A stretch of DNA of 41,896 nt from Oscillospiraceae bacterium (GTDB taxonomy: Bacteria > Bacillota > Clostridia > Oscillospirales > Oscillospiraceae): the NCBI GenBank assembly GCA_017419715.1, contig JAFOKO010000067.1, positions 1 through 41,896 of the forward strand, read 5' to 3'. Below the pieces are notes generated by a model, which was not told the origin of the DNA, did no database searches, and was given only the letters and a program-made list of their open reading frames with translations. Shown here in pieces: positions 6,660 through 14,077 of this stretch (positions within the stretch are counted from its first letter, which is position 1; every line of letters begins with the position of its first letter). A program made the position numbers and the translations under genes.

Positions 6660-6882
6660 TTTTTCGCTCTGTTTTTTCACTTTTGGTTGATCTCTTCATA
6701 TTCGTTGCAATGATCGGACCTGGGTGAGGCAAGTGCACCATGCGCTGATTATAGCGGACAAGCAGAAGTGGGAACCAGGCGTTGCCTGGTCCCCGCAAGA
6801 AAACAAACTGCAGGTCTAAGCGGTACTTGAACTTGGAGCATCACGAAGTATATCTGGTCTCTCATGCCTTTTTCAAGTGTAA
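6660..6882. other. Intergenic region, no gene seen
   Basis: About 220 bp without a credible reading frame. It contains a hairpin (GGG-ACCAGGC at 6770-6780 with GCCTGGT-CCC at 6784-6793, loop GTT) with no T tract on either side. Nothing else was recognised. Confidence 0.5.
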
Positions 6883-6899
6883 TCCTCGCTTTGCGAGGA
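6883..6899 (-). terminator. Probable terminator of the rsmF-like gene
   Basis: TCCTCGC / GCGAGGA 7-bp stem with a 3-nt loop, about 10 nt after the stop of the minus-strand gene ending at 6910. The minus-strand tail is TTACACTTG, so it is a weak T tract; read on the plus strand it is followed by GCAACTTTTT. Confidence 0.45.
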
Positions 6900-6909
6900 G
6901 CAACTTTTT

Positions 6910-8262
6910 CTATAATACTCGCAATCCCTTAGGGTAGTGGTTCTTTAATACCCCAACGGAGCCCTTTCCCCAGCCCAGGCTGAAGCCATCCACGCGCACC
7001 AGGGTCCAGCCCCGGGCTTGGGTGGGAATGGTTTCCCCCCGAAGGTAGGCGGCGCAAGACGGGTCCTCTGCTTGCAGCTCATGGCAAGAGGAGGCCTCCC
7101 CGGCCCACAATGCCAGGGCATGGGCCGGGATTGCCAGGTCCTTGCGCAACTCCGCCAATTCCAGCCCGGGGCGAAGGACCTTGATCCCGCGTAGGGAGGG
7201 CGTCTCGACGGGCGCCAAAAAGACCCGTTCGCCAAACTGGAGCGGGATGCCGGCAGGCAACACAAGTCCCAGCTCCTGCAGCAGGGCGGAAAGCGGCTTG
7301 GGAAGCTGGGTGCCTGTCTGTGCGGGAAGGGCCGCGCCAGCTTCTTCTCCCTGCCGATGCAAAACTGCCGCAAAGTGCCCCTCGCCCCGGAGGCGGTGGG
7401 GCCAGAGCCGGAAGCTTCCGGCCAGAGCGGAATTGCCATTTGCCCATTCCGGGCGTCCGGGCGCAAATGCCGGGGCGGAACCCTTTTCCACAGAAAAATC
7501 CGGGTGCCGTTCCAGAAATGCCGCCACCGAGCCCTCGTTTTCCTCCGGCGAGAAGGTACAGGTGGAGTACACCAGCCTGCCGCCCGGGCGGAGCATTTCC
7601 GCCGCGCTGTCTAGGATCTCCGCCTGCCGTCTTGCGCACATACGCACGGTTTCCGGACTCCAGTCCTCCCCCGCCGCATCGTGCTTGCGGAACATGCCCT
7701 CCCCGGAGCAAGGTGCATCCACCAGGACCCTGTCGAACCAGAGCGCGAAGCGTTCCGCCAGCCGGGCCGGATGCTCGTTGAGCACGAGAGCGTTGGCAAT
7801 GCCCAGGCGCTCCACATTGGAGGCCAGGATCACGGCCCGCTTGGGGTGGATCTCGTTGCACACCAGGATTCCTCTGCCCTGCATCTTGCCAGCCAGTTGG
7901 GTCGTCTTGCCCCCGGGAGCGGCACAGAGATCCAGCACGCGTTCCCCAGGCTGGGGATCCAGCAGCTCGGCGGGCGCCATAGCGGAAGGCTCCTGCAGAT
8001 AGTAGGCCCCGGCAGCGTGCCAGGGATGCAGGCCCGGGCGGGTCTCCGGGTCATAATAATAGCCCGTAGGACACCAGGGCACCGGAATGCAGCGGTAGGC
8101 TGCAAGCAGCTTGTTGAAGCTCTCGTTTTCTTTCCGGCATCCCGTTTTCAGAGGGTTCCTTCGTAAGCCCACGGCCCGGGGCTGCTCCAGCGCCTGCAGA
8201 AAGGCGTCATACTCCGGCCCCAGCAAATGTTTCATTTTTTCGCAAAATGGATCGGGCAGCAT
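6910..8262 (-). CDS. rsmF: RsmF/NOP2-family 16S rRNA m5C methyltransferase
   Basis: 450 aa. SAM-dependent RNA (cytosine-5) methyltransferase of the Nol1/Nop2/Sun group with the RsmF (YebU) layout: a methyltransferase core followed by a PUA-like C-terminal region ending in LGWGKGSVGVLKNHYPKGLR. Motif I LCAAPGGKTTQLA at 112-124; VDAPCSGEGMFRK at 181-193 with C185; VYSTCTFSPEENE at 231-243 with the nucleophile C235. All catalytic residues are kept. Start ATG 8262 has GAGGC just upstream. It follows the foldase gene by 28 nt and is probably read from that promoter. The gene symbol reflects family; Bacilli/Clostridia members are often annotated only as RsmB/RsmF-type. Confidence 0.88.
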   Translation of the reverse strand: MLPDPFCEKMKHLLGPEYDAFLQALEQPRAVGLRRNPLKTGCRKENESFNKLLAAYRCIPVPWCPTGYYYDPETRPGLHPWHAAGAYYLQEPSAMAPAELLDPQPGERVLDLCAAPGGKTTQLAGKMQGRGILVCNEIHPKRAVILASNVERLGIANALVLNEHPARLAERFALWFDRVLVDAPCSGEGMFRKHDAAGEDWSPETVRMCARRQAEILDSAAEMLRPGGRLVYSTCTFSPEENEGSVAAFLERHPDFSVEKGSAPAFAPGRPEWANGNSALAGSFRLWPHRLRGEGHFAAVLHRQGEEAGAALPAQTGTQLPKPLSALLQELGLVLPAGIPLQFGERVFLAPVETPSLRGIKVLRPGLELAELRKDLAIPAHALALWAGEASSCHELQAEDPSCAAYLRGETIPTQARGWTLVRVDGFSLGWGKGSVGVLKNHYPKGLRVL

Positions 8263-8290
8263 AGCCTCAGCTCCTGGTCTTTGGTTGCGT

Positions 8291-9625
8291 TCAGCTGGCC
8301 TCTACCTTCGGCAGGGGGCTGAGCACAATATTCTCGTAATCAATGGTCCCCGGGTGTTCCTTCAGCATCGAATCCAGCAGCTCGTACAGCTTTTCCGTGC
8401 GAATGCTCTGCTCCGCCTTGCTCTTCCAGTAGTAGGTATCGGTTTTGGAAACAAAATACATAATGTGGAAGCCATAGGAGGTCTCTACGATCCCGGTATC
8501 TCCGGGCTGGCGGGCGGGATCAAAACACCAATCGTTGAAGGTCTGGACCATCTGTCCGGGGTAGACATCCTCATACAGACCGCCGTTGTCCTTGGAACCG
8601 GGGTCCTCAGAGTTTGCTGCCGCAAGCTGTGCGAAGGCCTCCTCCGAGGGGCTCTCCTCGAAGGTGGCCAAAAGCTCCCCTGCTTTGGTCTTGGCCACTT
8701 CTCTGGCTGCAGCGGCTTTCTCTTCGCTCGCGCCTTCCGCGACATCCGGAGTGATCAACACATGACGGACATTGACATTGGGTTGATCCTTGCCAACCCC
8801 GGCAAATTCCTCGGGATGGGCGTCGTAGTAGTCATTCATCTCCTGCTCTGTGGCCGTGATGCCCTGATACAGGCTGTTCTCATAGGACATGGCATAGTAG
8901 TAGAACTTCAGATAGCGCTCATAGTCTTCATACCGGACGCTGGGGCCGAAGTTGCCCTGCACAAAAGCGTCGATAGAATCATAGCCGTAGGTCGCATAGC
9001 TTGTCTGCAGATTCTGCATCGCGGATTCCATCTGCTCCTGATCCGCCTGGGACATGGTATAGCCCTCGGCGCTGGCCTTGGCAGTCAGGGAGGCAAACTG
9101 CTGGAAGTCCTCACAGCTGGCCATCAGGAAGTATTGCTCCCAGGTGAGATCTCCCACTGTGGAGGTTTGCTCATACAGAGGCTTGCTCGCGTCCAGCATG
9201 CCCAGCATCGCCATCATATAGCCGTTTTCATTCATGAAATTGTAGTATTGCATCGTATAGAAGATCTGGGCGTCCCGGTTCGTCATGCTGTAGTCGTCAC
9301 AGGTCGCCACGGTCTGGTCCAGGCGGGGATCGTCGACGGTGATGCTCTCATCCGTATAGACGGCCTTGGTCTTTGCGGCGGTCATTTCCGGGGTCTCCGT
9401 CGTGTTGGAGCCAGTGGCAGCGGTGGTCCCAGTCCCTTCGGGGCTTGTCTCCGTTCCAGTGCCCTCCGGCGCTGCCGTTGTAATGGGCGGCTGCGTCTGC
9501 GCGGGTTCATCGGAGCGCTTGACGATGGCGCGGACGCCAAAATAGAGGCCGACTGCAGCGGCCAGGGCAAGCAGAATGCCCAGCGCAAGCCACAGTGCGC
9601 GGTTCTTGTTTTTGCTTTCCTTCAT
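8291..9625 (-). CDS. Membrane-anchored PpiC-type peptidyl-prolyl isomerase (PrsA/SurA-like)
   Basis: 444 aa. A short basic cytoplasmic start (MKESKNKNR), one membrane helix at about 10-30 (LWLALGILLALAAAVGLYFG), a Pro/Thr/Glu-rich linker to about 95, a helical chaperone part, then a parvulin (PpiC) domain from about 275 to 385: VRHVLITPDV, AAANSEDPGSKDNGGLYEDV and the closing YGFHIMYFV. It is an extracytoplasmic foldase for exported proteins. Unlike PrsA there is no lipobox cysteine; it is an uncleaved or signal-anchor form. ATG 9625 follows GGAGAGTGAG. It heads a two-gene operon with the rRNA methyltransferase. Confidence 0.88.
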   Translation of the reverse strand: MKESKNKNRALWLALGILLALAAAVGLYFGVRAIVKRSDEPAQTQPPITTAAPEGTGTETSPEGTGTTAATGSNTTETPEMTAAKTKAVYTDESITVDDPRLDQTVATCDDYSMTNRDAQIFYTMQYYNFMNENGYMMAMLGMLDASKPLYEQTSTVGDLTWEQYFLMASCEDFQQFASLTAKASAEGYTMSQADQEQMESAMQNLQTSYATYGYDSIDAFVQGNFGPSVRYEDYERYLKFYYYAMSYENSLYQGITATEQEMNDYYDAHPEEFAGVGKDQPNVNVRHVLITPDVAEGASEEKAAAAREVAKTKAGELLATFEESPSEEAFAQLAAANSEDPGSKDNGGLYEDVYPGQMVQTFNDWCFDPARQPGDTGIVETSYGFHIMYFVSKTDTYYWKSKAEQSIRTEKLYELLDSMLKEHPGTIDYENIVLSPLPKVEAS

Positions 9626-9676
9626 GTTTACAACTCACTCTCCATTTCAAAATGTTTGGGTCTCACTTTATGGAGC

Positions 9677-9705
9677 ATAATACCATATTTTTTTCCAAGA
9701 TTCAA
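9677..9705 (-). promoter_or_regulatory. Promoter of the foldase - rsmF operon
   Basis: Minus strand: TTGAAT (9705-9700), 17-bp spacer, TATTAT (9682-9677), with the start codon at 9625. Confidence 0.7.
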
Positions 9706-9821
9706 TGAGATTTTTTATAATTTTCCGTAAATTGGGGCTACAGAGGCAGCATTCCACAAAATATGGCCAGTCGACAAAAAGCGTGCTTGTTTTTTGTACG
9801 AAGTTTTAACAGTTCCACCGC

Positions 9822-9850
9822 TTGTTCCGGGCCGAAACTTGTGCTATAAT
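9822..9850 (+). promoter_or_regulatory. Promoter of the dnaD - dnaI-like operon
   Basis: TTGTTC at 9822-9827, 17-bp spacer, perfect TATAAT at 9845-9850; the start codon is at 9881, leaving a leader of about 22 nt with GGAGGTG. Confidence 0.7.
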
Positions 9851-9880
9851 GGTGCGTACTGTCATTTGGAGGTGAAACGG

Positions 9881-10759
9881 ATGTCTGAGGTGATCTTGTC
9901 GACAGAAACGATCCGCAAGCTGCTGGGCGCGGGGAATGGAGACAGCGCCCTGCTCTATCTCTGCCGCACCGCAAAGCTGAGCGATGTGGCAACAGGGTTC
10001 TCCGAAGCCCGGCTGGAGTGCGCGGCATCCCTGCTGCGGCAGCTGGGACTGGATGATAGCCAAGATCCCCGCTTCCAGCAATCTGCCCAGCGTCCGGAAT
10101 ACACAGAGCAGGATATTCAGCGACAAATGGAAGCGCCCGGCAGCAGCTTTAAGCGCTTTGTGGGCGAGGTCCAGCGCTGTCTCGGCCGGGGTCTGAACGG
10201 TGAGGAATTGAAGATACTCCTTGCCGTGCAAGACTATCTGGGCTTGCCGGTGGAAGTGTTGAATGTACTGATCCACTACTGTGTAGAACGAAATCGCTCT
10301 CGCGGCGCGGGCCGTATGCCCTCCATGCGGAGCATCGAAAACGAGGCCTATCGCTGGGCCGACTTGCAGATCAACACATTGGAAAAGGCTGCCGCCTATA
10401 TTCAGCATGAGGCAAGCCGCAAGAACCGAGTTGGTGAGCTCTGCCGGCTTCTGGGCATCACAGGCCGCCGCCTCACGCCTGCAGAGGATCGCTATCTCCA
10501 GGCCTGGGTGGACATGGGCTTCACCGACGACGCCATCAGCCTGGCCTATGAAAAGACCTGCGAAAACACCGGCGGTCTTACCTGGAAATATATGAACCGG
10601 ATCTTGGAGAGTTGGAACCAGCAGGGGCTCTACACCGCCGATCAGGCAAACGCCCTGGATCGCAAGCCTGCAGCCCGTAAGGGCGGTTATCAGCGCCACG
10701 GCGACGCGCCCAGCCCCGGCATGGTGGACGCCGCCCGCCAGATGCTGGAGGAGGATTGA
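9881..10759 (+). CDS. DnaD-domain replication initiation protein
   Basis: 292 aa. The C-terminal half holds DnaB_2/DnaD-type helical domains: EVLNVLIHYCVERNRSRG with MRSIENEAYRWADLQINTLE, then a second similar block FTDDAISLAYEKTCENTGGL with WKYMNRILESWNQQGLYT, which is the YxxxI-like signature of this family. DnaD proteins help load the replicative helicase at origins and restarted forks. Start at ATG 9881 follows TGGAGGTGAAACGG; an upstream ATG in frame (9794) lies before the promoter and is rejected. The stop TGA lies inside the ribosome site region of the next gene, an ATPase of the DnaI/DnaC type, so the two act as a unit. Confidence 0.85.
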   Translation: MSEVILSTETIRKLLGAGNGDSALLYLCRTAKLSDVATGFSEARLECAASLLRQLGLDDSQDPRFQQSAQRPEYTEQDIQRQMEAPGSSFKRFVGEVQRCLGRGLNGEELKILLAVQDYLGLPVEVLNVLIHYCVERNRSRGAGRMPSMRSIENEAYRWADLQINTLEKAAAYIQHEASRKNRVGELCRLLGITGRRLTPAEDRYLQAWVDMGFTDDAISLAYEKTCENTGGLTWKYMNRILESWNQQGLYTADQANALDRKPAARKGGYQRHGDAPSPGMVDAARQMLEED

Positions 10760-10761
10760 CT

Positions 10762-11769
10762 ATGGCTTATACCAATACCGTTCTAACCCGTGCCAGGGCC
10801 CGGCTCCGGCAGGACAACGAGCGCAAACGGGCAGAATACGAAGACCATTTGGGCAAGGCCTACGCTCTTCGGCCCCGTCTTCGGGAAATCGACCGCGCCC
10901 TGCGGAGCACCACGGCCCGGGCGGCTGCCCTGCTCTTCCAGCATGACACAGATCGGACGGCGGAGCTGGCCCGTCTGCGAGAAGAGAATCAAAAGCTGCA
11001 AGACGAGCGCCAGTGGATCCTGGACGAGGCGGAGCTGCCCGACGGCTATCTGGACGACAGCCCGGTCTGCACGCTCTGCAGCGGGACGGGCTATATCGGC
11101 TCGAGGATGTGTGAATGTCTGCAGGAGCTCTGCCGCCAGGAGCAGAAACGGGAGCTGGCCTCCCTGCTGCCCACAGGGCGGGAGCGCTTTGACAACTTTT
11201 CCATGGAGGTCTACCCGGAGCGCTTCTATCCCGAGTTGGGGATGTCCGCCCGGACCCTGATGCAGAAGAACCTGAACTACTGCAAAAAATATGCTATGGA
11301 GTTTCAGCCGGGGGCGAGAAGCCTGCTCTTCTCCGGCGCTACAGGCCTGGGCAAGACCTTTCTTTCCGCCTGCATTGCAAGGCAGGTGGCCGAAGGCGGG
11401 CACAGCGTGGTCTACGCCACGGCGGGCAAGCTGTTTTCAGACTATGAGGCCGTCAAATTTGAGCGGGCCGAACCGGAAAGCTTGCGCGACTACCGGGATT
11501 GCGACCTGCTGATCATCGATGATCTGGGCACAGAGATGACCACGGAGTTTGTCAAAGCTGCCCTCTACGAGATCGTCAACTCTCGGCTGCTGGAACGCAA
11601 GACCACCGTCATCTCCACCAACCTCAACGAGCAGGATCTGGAGGAGCGCTACGGCGGGCAGATTGCGTCCCGCCTGCAAGGCAGCTATCGCGTTCTGTAT
11701 TTCCTGGGCGACGATATCCGTAGGCTTCGGAAGATCAAGCAAAACGAAGAGCGGACTGCAAGAGTTTGA
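10762..11769 (+). CDS. DnaI/DnaC-like AAA+ helicase loader
   Basis: 335 aa from ATG 10762 (GGAGGAGG 7 nt upstream; a TTG at 10756 is a poorer start). The N-terminal 90 residues are helical; then a zinc-binding cluster with Cys pairs, VCTLCSGTGYIGSRMCECLQ, as in DnaI-type loaders; then the AAA+ domain with Walker A GATGLGKTF and Walker B LLIIDDLGTE, sensor 1 TTVISTNLN and an arginine-bearing SRLQGSYRVLYF. It would load the replicative helicase with DnaD from the preceding gene, 3 nt away. The downstream DUF2087 gene overlaps its stop by one base. Confidence 0.88.
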   Translation: MAYTNTVLTRARARLRQDNERKRAEYEDHLGKAYALRPRLREIDRALRSTTARAAALLFQHDTDRTAELARLREENQKLQDERQWILDEAELPDGYLDDSPVCTLCSGTGYIGSRMCECLQELCRQEQKRELASLLPTGRERFDNFSMEVYPERFYPELGMSARTLMQKNLNYCKKYAMEFQPGARSLLFSGATGLGKTFLSACIARQVAEGGHSVVYATAGKLFSDYEAVKFERAEPESLRDYRDCDLLIIDDLGTEMTTEFVKAALYEIVNSRLLERKTTVISTNLNEQDLEERYGGQIASRLQGSYRVLYFLGDDIRRLRKIKQNEERTARV

Positions 11770-12023
11770 TGCGTGATCCACGGAAAGGAAGCCAACATGC
11801 TGATTCGGCCATTCCCCCCCAGCGCAAGGAAGCGCGTATCATTCTGGAAGTCTTTGCCAAGGCCTTTGAATACGATCGAATCAACGCCGAGCGGGAGGTC
11901 AATCTGCTGATTGCAGATTACCACGACGGTTTCTGCACGATACGCCGGGATATGATCGTCAAACAACCGCTGGCCAAAGATAGCGCAAATGATTGGCGCG
12001 TCAAGCCGGAATCGCTGGAATAA
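11769..12023 (+). CDS. Stand-alone DUF2087 protein
   Basis: 84 aa. RKEARIILEVFAKAFEYDRI and REVNLLIADYHDGFCTIRRD give the DUF2087 pattern (a basic helix, then EVN..L..YH.D...IRR..), a small winged-helix-like domain that is often fused behind ArsR-type DNA-binding domains. Here it stands alone. The start ATG overlaps the previous stop as TGATG, showing translational coupling to the helicase loader gene. The role is unknown; a link to DNA binding is inferred from family context. Confidence 0.75.
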   Translation: MRDPRKGSQHADSAIPPQRKEARIILEVFAKAFEYDRINAEREVNLLIADYHDGFCTIRRDMIVKQPLAKDSANDWRVKPESLE

Positions 12024-12024
12024 A

Positions 12025-12073
12025 AAGCGCATTGTCCCCAAGCAGGTCTCCCCTGCCGCGGGACAATGCGCTT
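12025..12073. terminator. Bidirectional terminator between converging operons
   Basis: AAGCGCATTGTCCC at 12025-12038 pairs perfectly with GGGACAATGCGCTT at 12060-12073. It serves the plus-strand dnaD operon (stop 12023) and the minus-strand operon ending at 12077; on the minus strand it is followed by TTTTTATT. Confidence 0.85.
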
Positions 12074-12076
12074 AAA

Positions 12077-12640
12077 TTATTGTTTACTTTGCGCAAGCCA
12101 TTGCTCAAAAGGGATCTCTTTTAGCACCACCCGGCGGAGAAAAGCAAACAAAAAAGCTTCACCTCGGTCACGAAGCAGGGTCAAGAGAAATTCCATCTTC
12201 CGGTAGGTATCCGGGTGCAGGAGTTCTGAGGCGTGTTCGCGGTAGAGATAGGCCAGTGCGTCGCCGTCGGTGTAGTCCTTGCCCCGGTAGACCTTGGAGG
12301 CCGCGATGCGATCCATGACGGATTCCACCAGATAGCAGGTGGGCATGGGAACCGGCTGATAGGCATGGCCCCCCGGAGGCACATCAGACCAGTATTCGTA
12401 GTGGTGCTTGTTGCGGCCCTTGTGGTGCATCCAGGCGGTAGAGTATCCCTCTGCTTCTCTGGCCCTGGCGTTGGGGCTTCGGGTGCCCTGGTAGTATTTC
12501 GCTCCCTGCCAGAACTCCGTGGGCGAATACTTGCTTAAATCGTGGCAGAGGCCCTGGCGGATCAGCCCCACGCGGAAGCAGTTCATCATGACCATGTGGC
12601 GATGCTTTGTAATCGTGCAAAAATGCTTGATGGGGTGCAT
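12077..12640 (-). CDS. DUF5662 family protein
   Basis: 187 aa, His- and Tyr-rich, soluble. Conserved stretches include HFCTITKHRHMVMMNCFRVG, LCHDLSKYSPTEFWQGAKYY, WMHHKGRNKHHYEYW and VMDRIAASKVY, all marks of DUF5662. The HD in LCHDLSKYS plus several His residues suggest an HD-like metal-binding fold, but the family has no proven reaction. ATG 12640 follows AGAGGGGATAG. It is the last gene of a four-gene operon, 2 nt after the glycosyltransferase. Confidence 0.8.
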   Translation of the reverse strand: MHPIKHFCTITKHRHMVMMNCFRVGLIRQGLCHDLSKYSPTEFWQGAKYYQGTRSPNARAREAEGYSTAWMHHKGRNKHHYEYWSDVPPGGHAYQPVPMPTCYLVESVMDRIAASKVYRGKDYTDGDALAYLYREHASELLHPDTYRKMEFLLTLLRDRGEAFLFAFLRRVVLKEIPFEQWLAQSKQ

Positions 12641-12642
12641 TT

Positions 12643-13350
12643 CTATCCCCTCTTTACCCGCTTTTTGATCTGCTGCAGCTCCTTTAGCATCTTGAAGGTA
12701 TCCCGCAAGACATTGACCTTGGAGGCCCGGTGATTGACGATCGTCACCGGCATTTCCAGGATCTTATAGCCGAACTTTTGGGCCCAGAGAATCGTCTCAA
12801 AGTCAAAGGCAAAGCCTTTGGTCTCCGTGCGGGAGAAAATGGCATGCGCCGCATCCCCTCGGTAGGCCTTGCAGCCGCACTGGGAATCGGACAGGCGAAA
12901 GCCGCCCGCCACATTCAATACCTTAATGTAGGTCTTGGAGGCCAACTTGCGGATCGCGGTGTAGCCGGCATAGCCCTCCGGATGGAGGGGGCGGGAGCCG
13001 ATGACCATGGATGCCTCCGGGTGGTCCTCGAACAGCTTCGCGGCCTGGGCGATCACATCTGTGCCATAGGCCACATCAGCGTCCAGAAACATCCGGACAT
13101 CGCCTATGGCTGCCAGCATGCCGGTCTTTACAGCGTTGCCCTTCCCCTGGTTGGGGGTGTAGCGGATCACCTGAGTATTGGGCAGGCGCATCGCCTCCAC
13201 CTTTGCGCTGCAGTCGTCGGAAGAGCCGTCGTCCACAAAAAGCAGCTCCCAGGAATCAAAGGTTTTGGAGAGATAGTCGGTATAGGTTTTTGCAGTGGCC
13301 TCGATGATGGAAGCCTCATTGTACATAGGGACGATCAAGGAAAGTTTCAT
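12643..13350 (-). CDS. Glycosyltransferase family 2 (polyprenyl-phosphate sugar transferase type)
   Basis: 235 aa, a single GT-A domain. LSLIVPMYNEASIIEATAKT opens the nucleotide-sugar fold, LLFVDDGSSDDCSAKV gives the DDG motif, VRMFLDADVAYGTD the DxD-type metal site, and SDSQCGCKAYRGDAAHAIF the acceptor segment of dolichyl/undecaprenyl-phosphate glucosyltransferase-like members. No C-terminal membrane helices, so it is a soluble or peripheral version. It would move a sugar onto a polyprenyl phosphate or similar lipid. It lies 16 nt after the membrane acetyltransferase, suggesting a shared pathway in envelope glycan or lipid assembly. Confidence 0.85.
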   Translation of the reverse strand: MKLSLIVPMYNEASIIEATAKTYTDYLSKTFDSWELLFVDDGSSDDCSAKVEAMRLPNTQVIRYTPNQGKGNAVKTGMLAAIGDVRMFLDADVAYGTDVIAQAAKLFEDHPEASMVIGSRPLHPEGYAGYTAIRKLASKTYIKVLNVAGGFRLSDSQCGCKAYRGDAAHAIFSRTETKGFAFDFETILWAQKFGYKILEMPVTIVNHRASKVNVLRDTFKMLKELQQIKKRVKRG

Positions 13351-13366
13351 AATCTCAGTCCTTTTC

Positions 13367-14077
13367 TCAAAACAGCAACATCATGAGCCCGCCCAGAAGA
13401 GGCAGGTGCAGGAGGAAGATATAGAGGGAATTTCTGCCACACCAGCAAATAAAGCGAAGGATCGGATTCGCTGTGTTGACGCGGGGCAGCAGGGTCTTTT
13501 TCTCCGGGTAAAGCGCCCGGCCCAGGAGGATGCCCAGACAGAACCAACCCAGATGAGGCAGGATCGGAAAATAATCGCCGGAGGCAAAGCCGGGATAACG
13601 AAGGCCCAGAGGAAACAGGTATTTGCAGGACACCATCACCGGCTGAAGCTGAAACCAAAAGCCCAGGGTCACAAACAGCAAGCCCAAGGGAAGCAGCGCG
13701 GCATTCGGGATCTTTTTCAGCAGAGGGTAGAGCATCATGCAGCAGCCCAACAGGTGCAAAACCCCAAAGCGAATGATCATACTCTTGTCCAGCCAGCCCT
13801 GGCTCATCGCTCCGTAGGAGCCAAGCGTCAACAGCATGCCGCCCGCAAAAACCAGCACGCCCCGCCGAAAGCTCCGGCTGCCCAGGGTGGCGGAGAGGCC
13901 GGAGAGCAGCACGAACAGCGTTCCTCCGTATTGGATGACAAAGCGAACCAGCTTCGGCAGGGAAAACAGGTGCAGCAGACTGGTGGAATAGAACAGAGTG
14001 TGCGCGATGATAACACAGAGGATCAGAAAGCCGCGCAAAGCGTCGATCTCCCAGATCCGGTTTCCAGCTTTTTTCAT
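13367..14077 (-). CDS. Membrane acetyltransferase, heparan-alpha-glucosaminide N-acetyltransferase type (DUF1624)
   Basis: 236 aa with about seven hydrophobic segments. RIWEIDALRGFLILCVIIAH at the N terminus is the DUF1624/HGSNAT signature (E.D..RG), and the final helix GRNSLYIFLLHLPLLGG is typical of this acyltransferase clan. The His in IIAH and the one near the end (LLHLP) are candidate catalytic residues. Members move acetyl groups across the membrane onto sugars. The start ATG overlaps the ligase stop as ATGA, so the two genes are translationally coupled. Confidence 0.82.
   Translation of the reverse strand: MKKAGNRIWEIDALRGFLILCVIIAHTLFYSTSLLHLFSLPKLVRFVIQYGGTLFVLLSGLSATLGSRSFRRGVLVFAGGMLLTLGSYGAMSQGWLDKSMIIRFGVLHLLGCCMMLYPLLKKIPNAALLPLGLLFVTLGFWFQLQPVMVSCKYLFPLGLRYPGFASGDYFPILPHLGWFCLGILLGRALYPEKKTLLPRVNTANPILRFICWCGRNSLYIFLLHLPLLGGLMMLLF

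Noticed and set aside
6770..6793. GC-rich hairpin between tRNA-Leu and rsmF as a terminator
   Set aside because: No T tract on either strand and no gene ending next to it.
8111..9730. 539-codon plus-strand frame opposite rsmF and the foldase gene
   Set aside because: It mirrors two well-supported minus-strand genes and has shadow-type composition rich in Leu, Gly and His.
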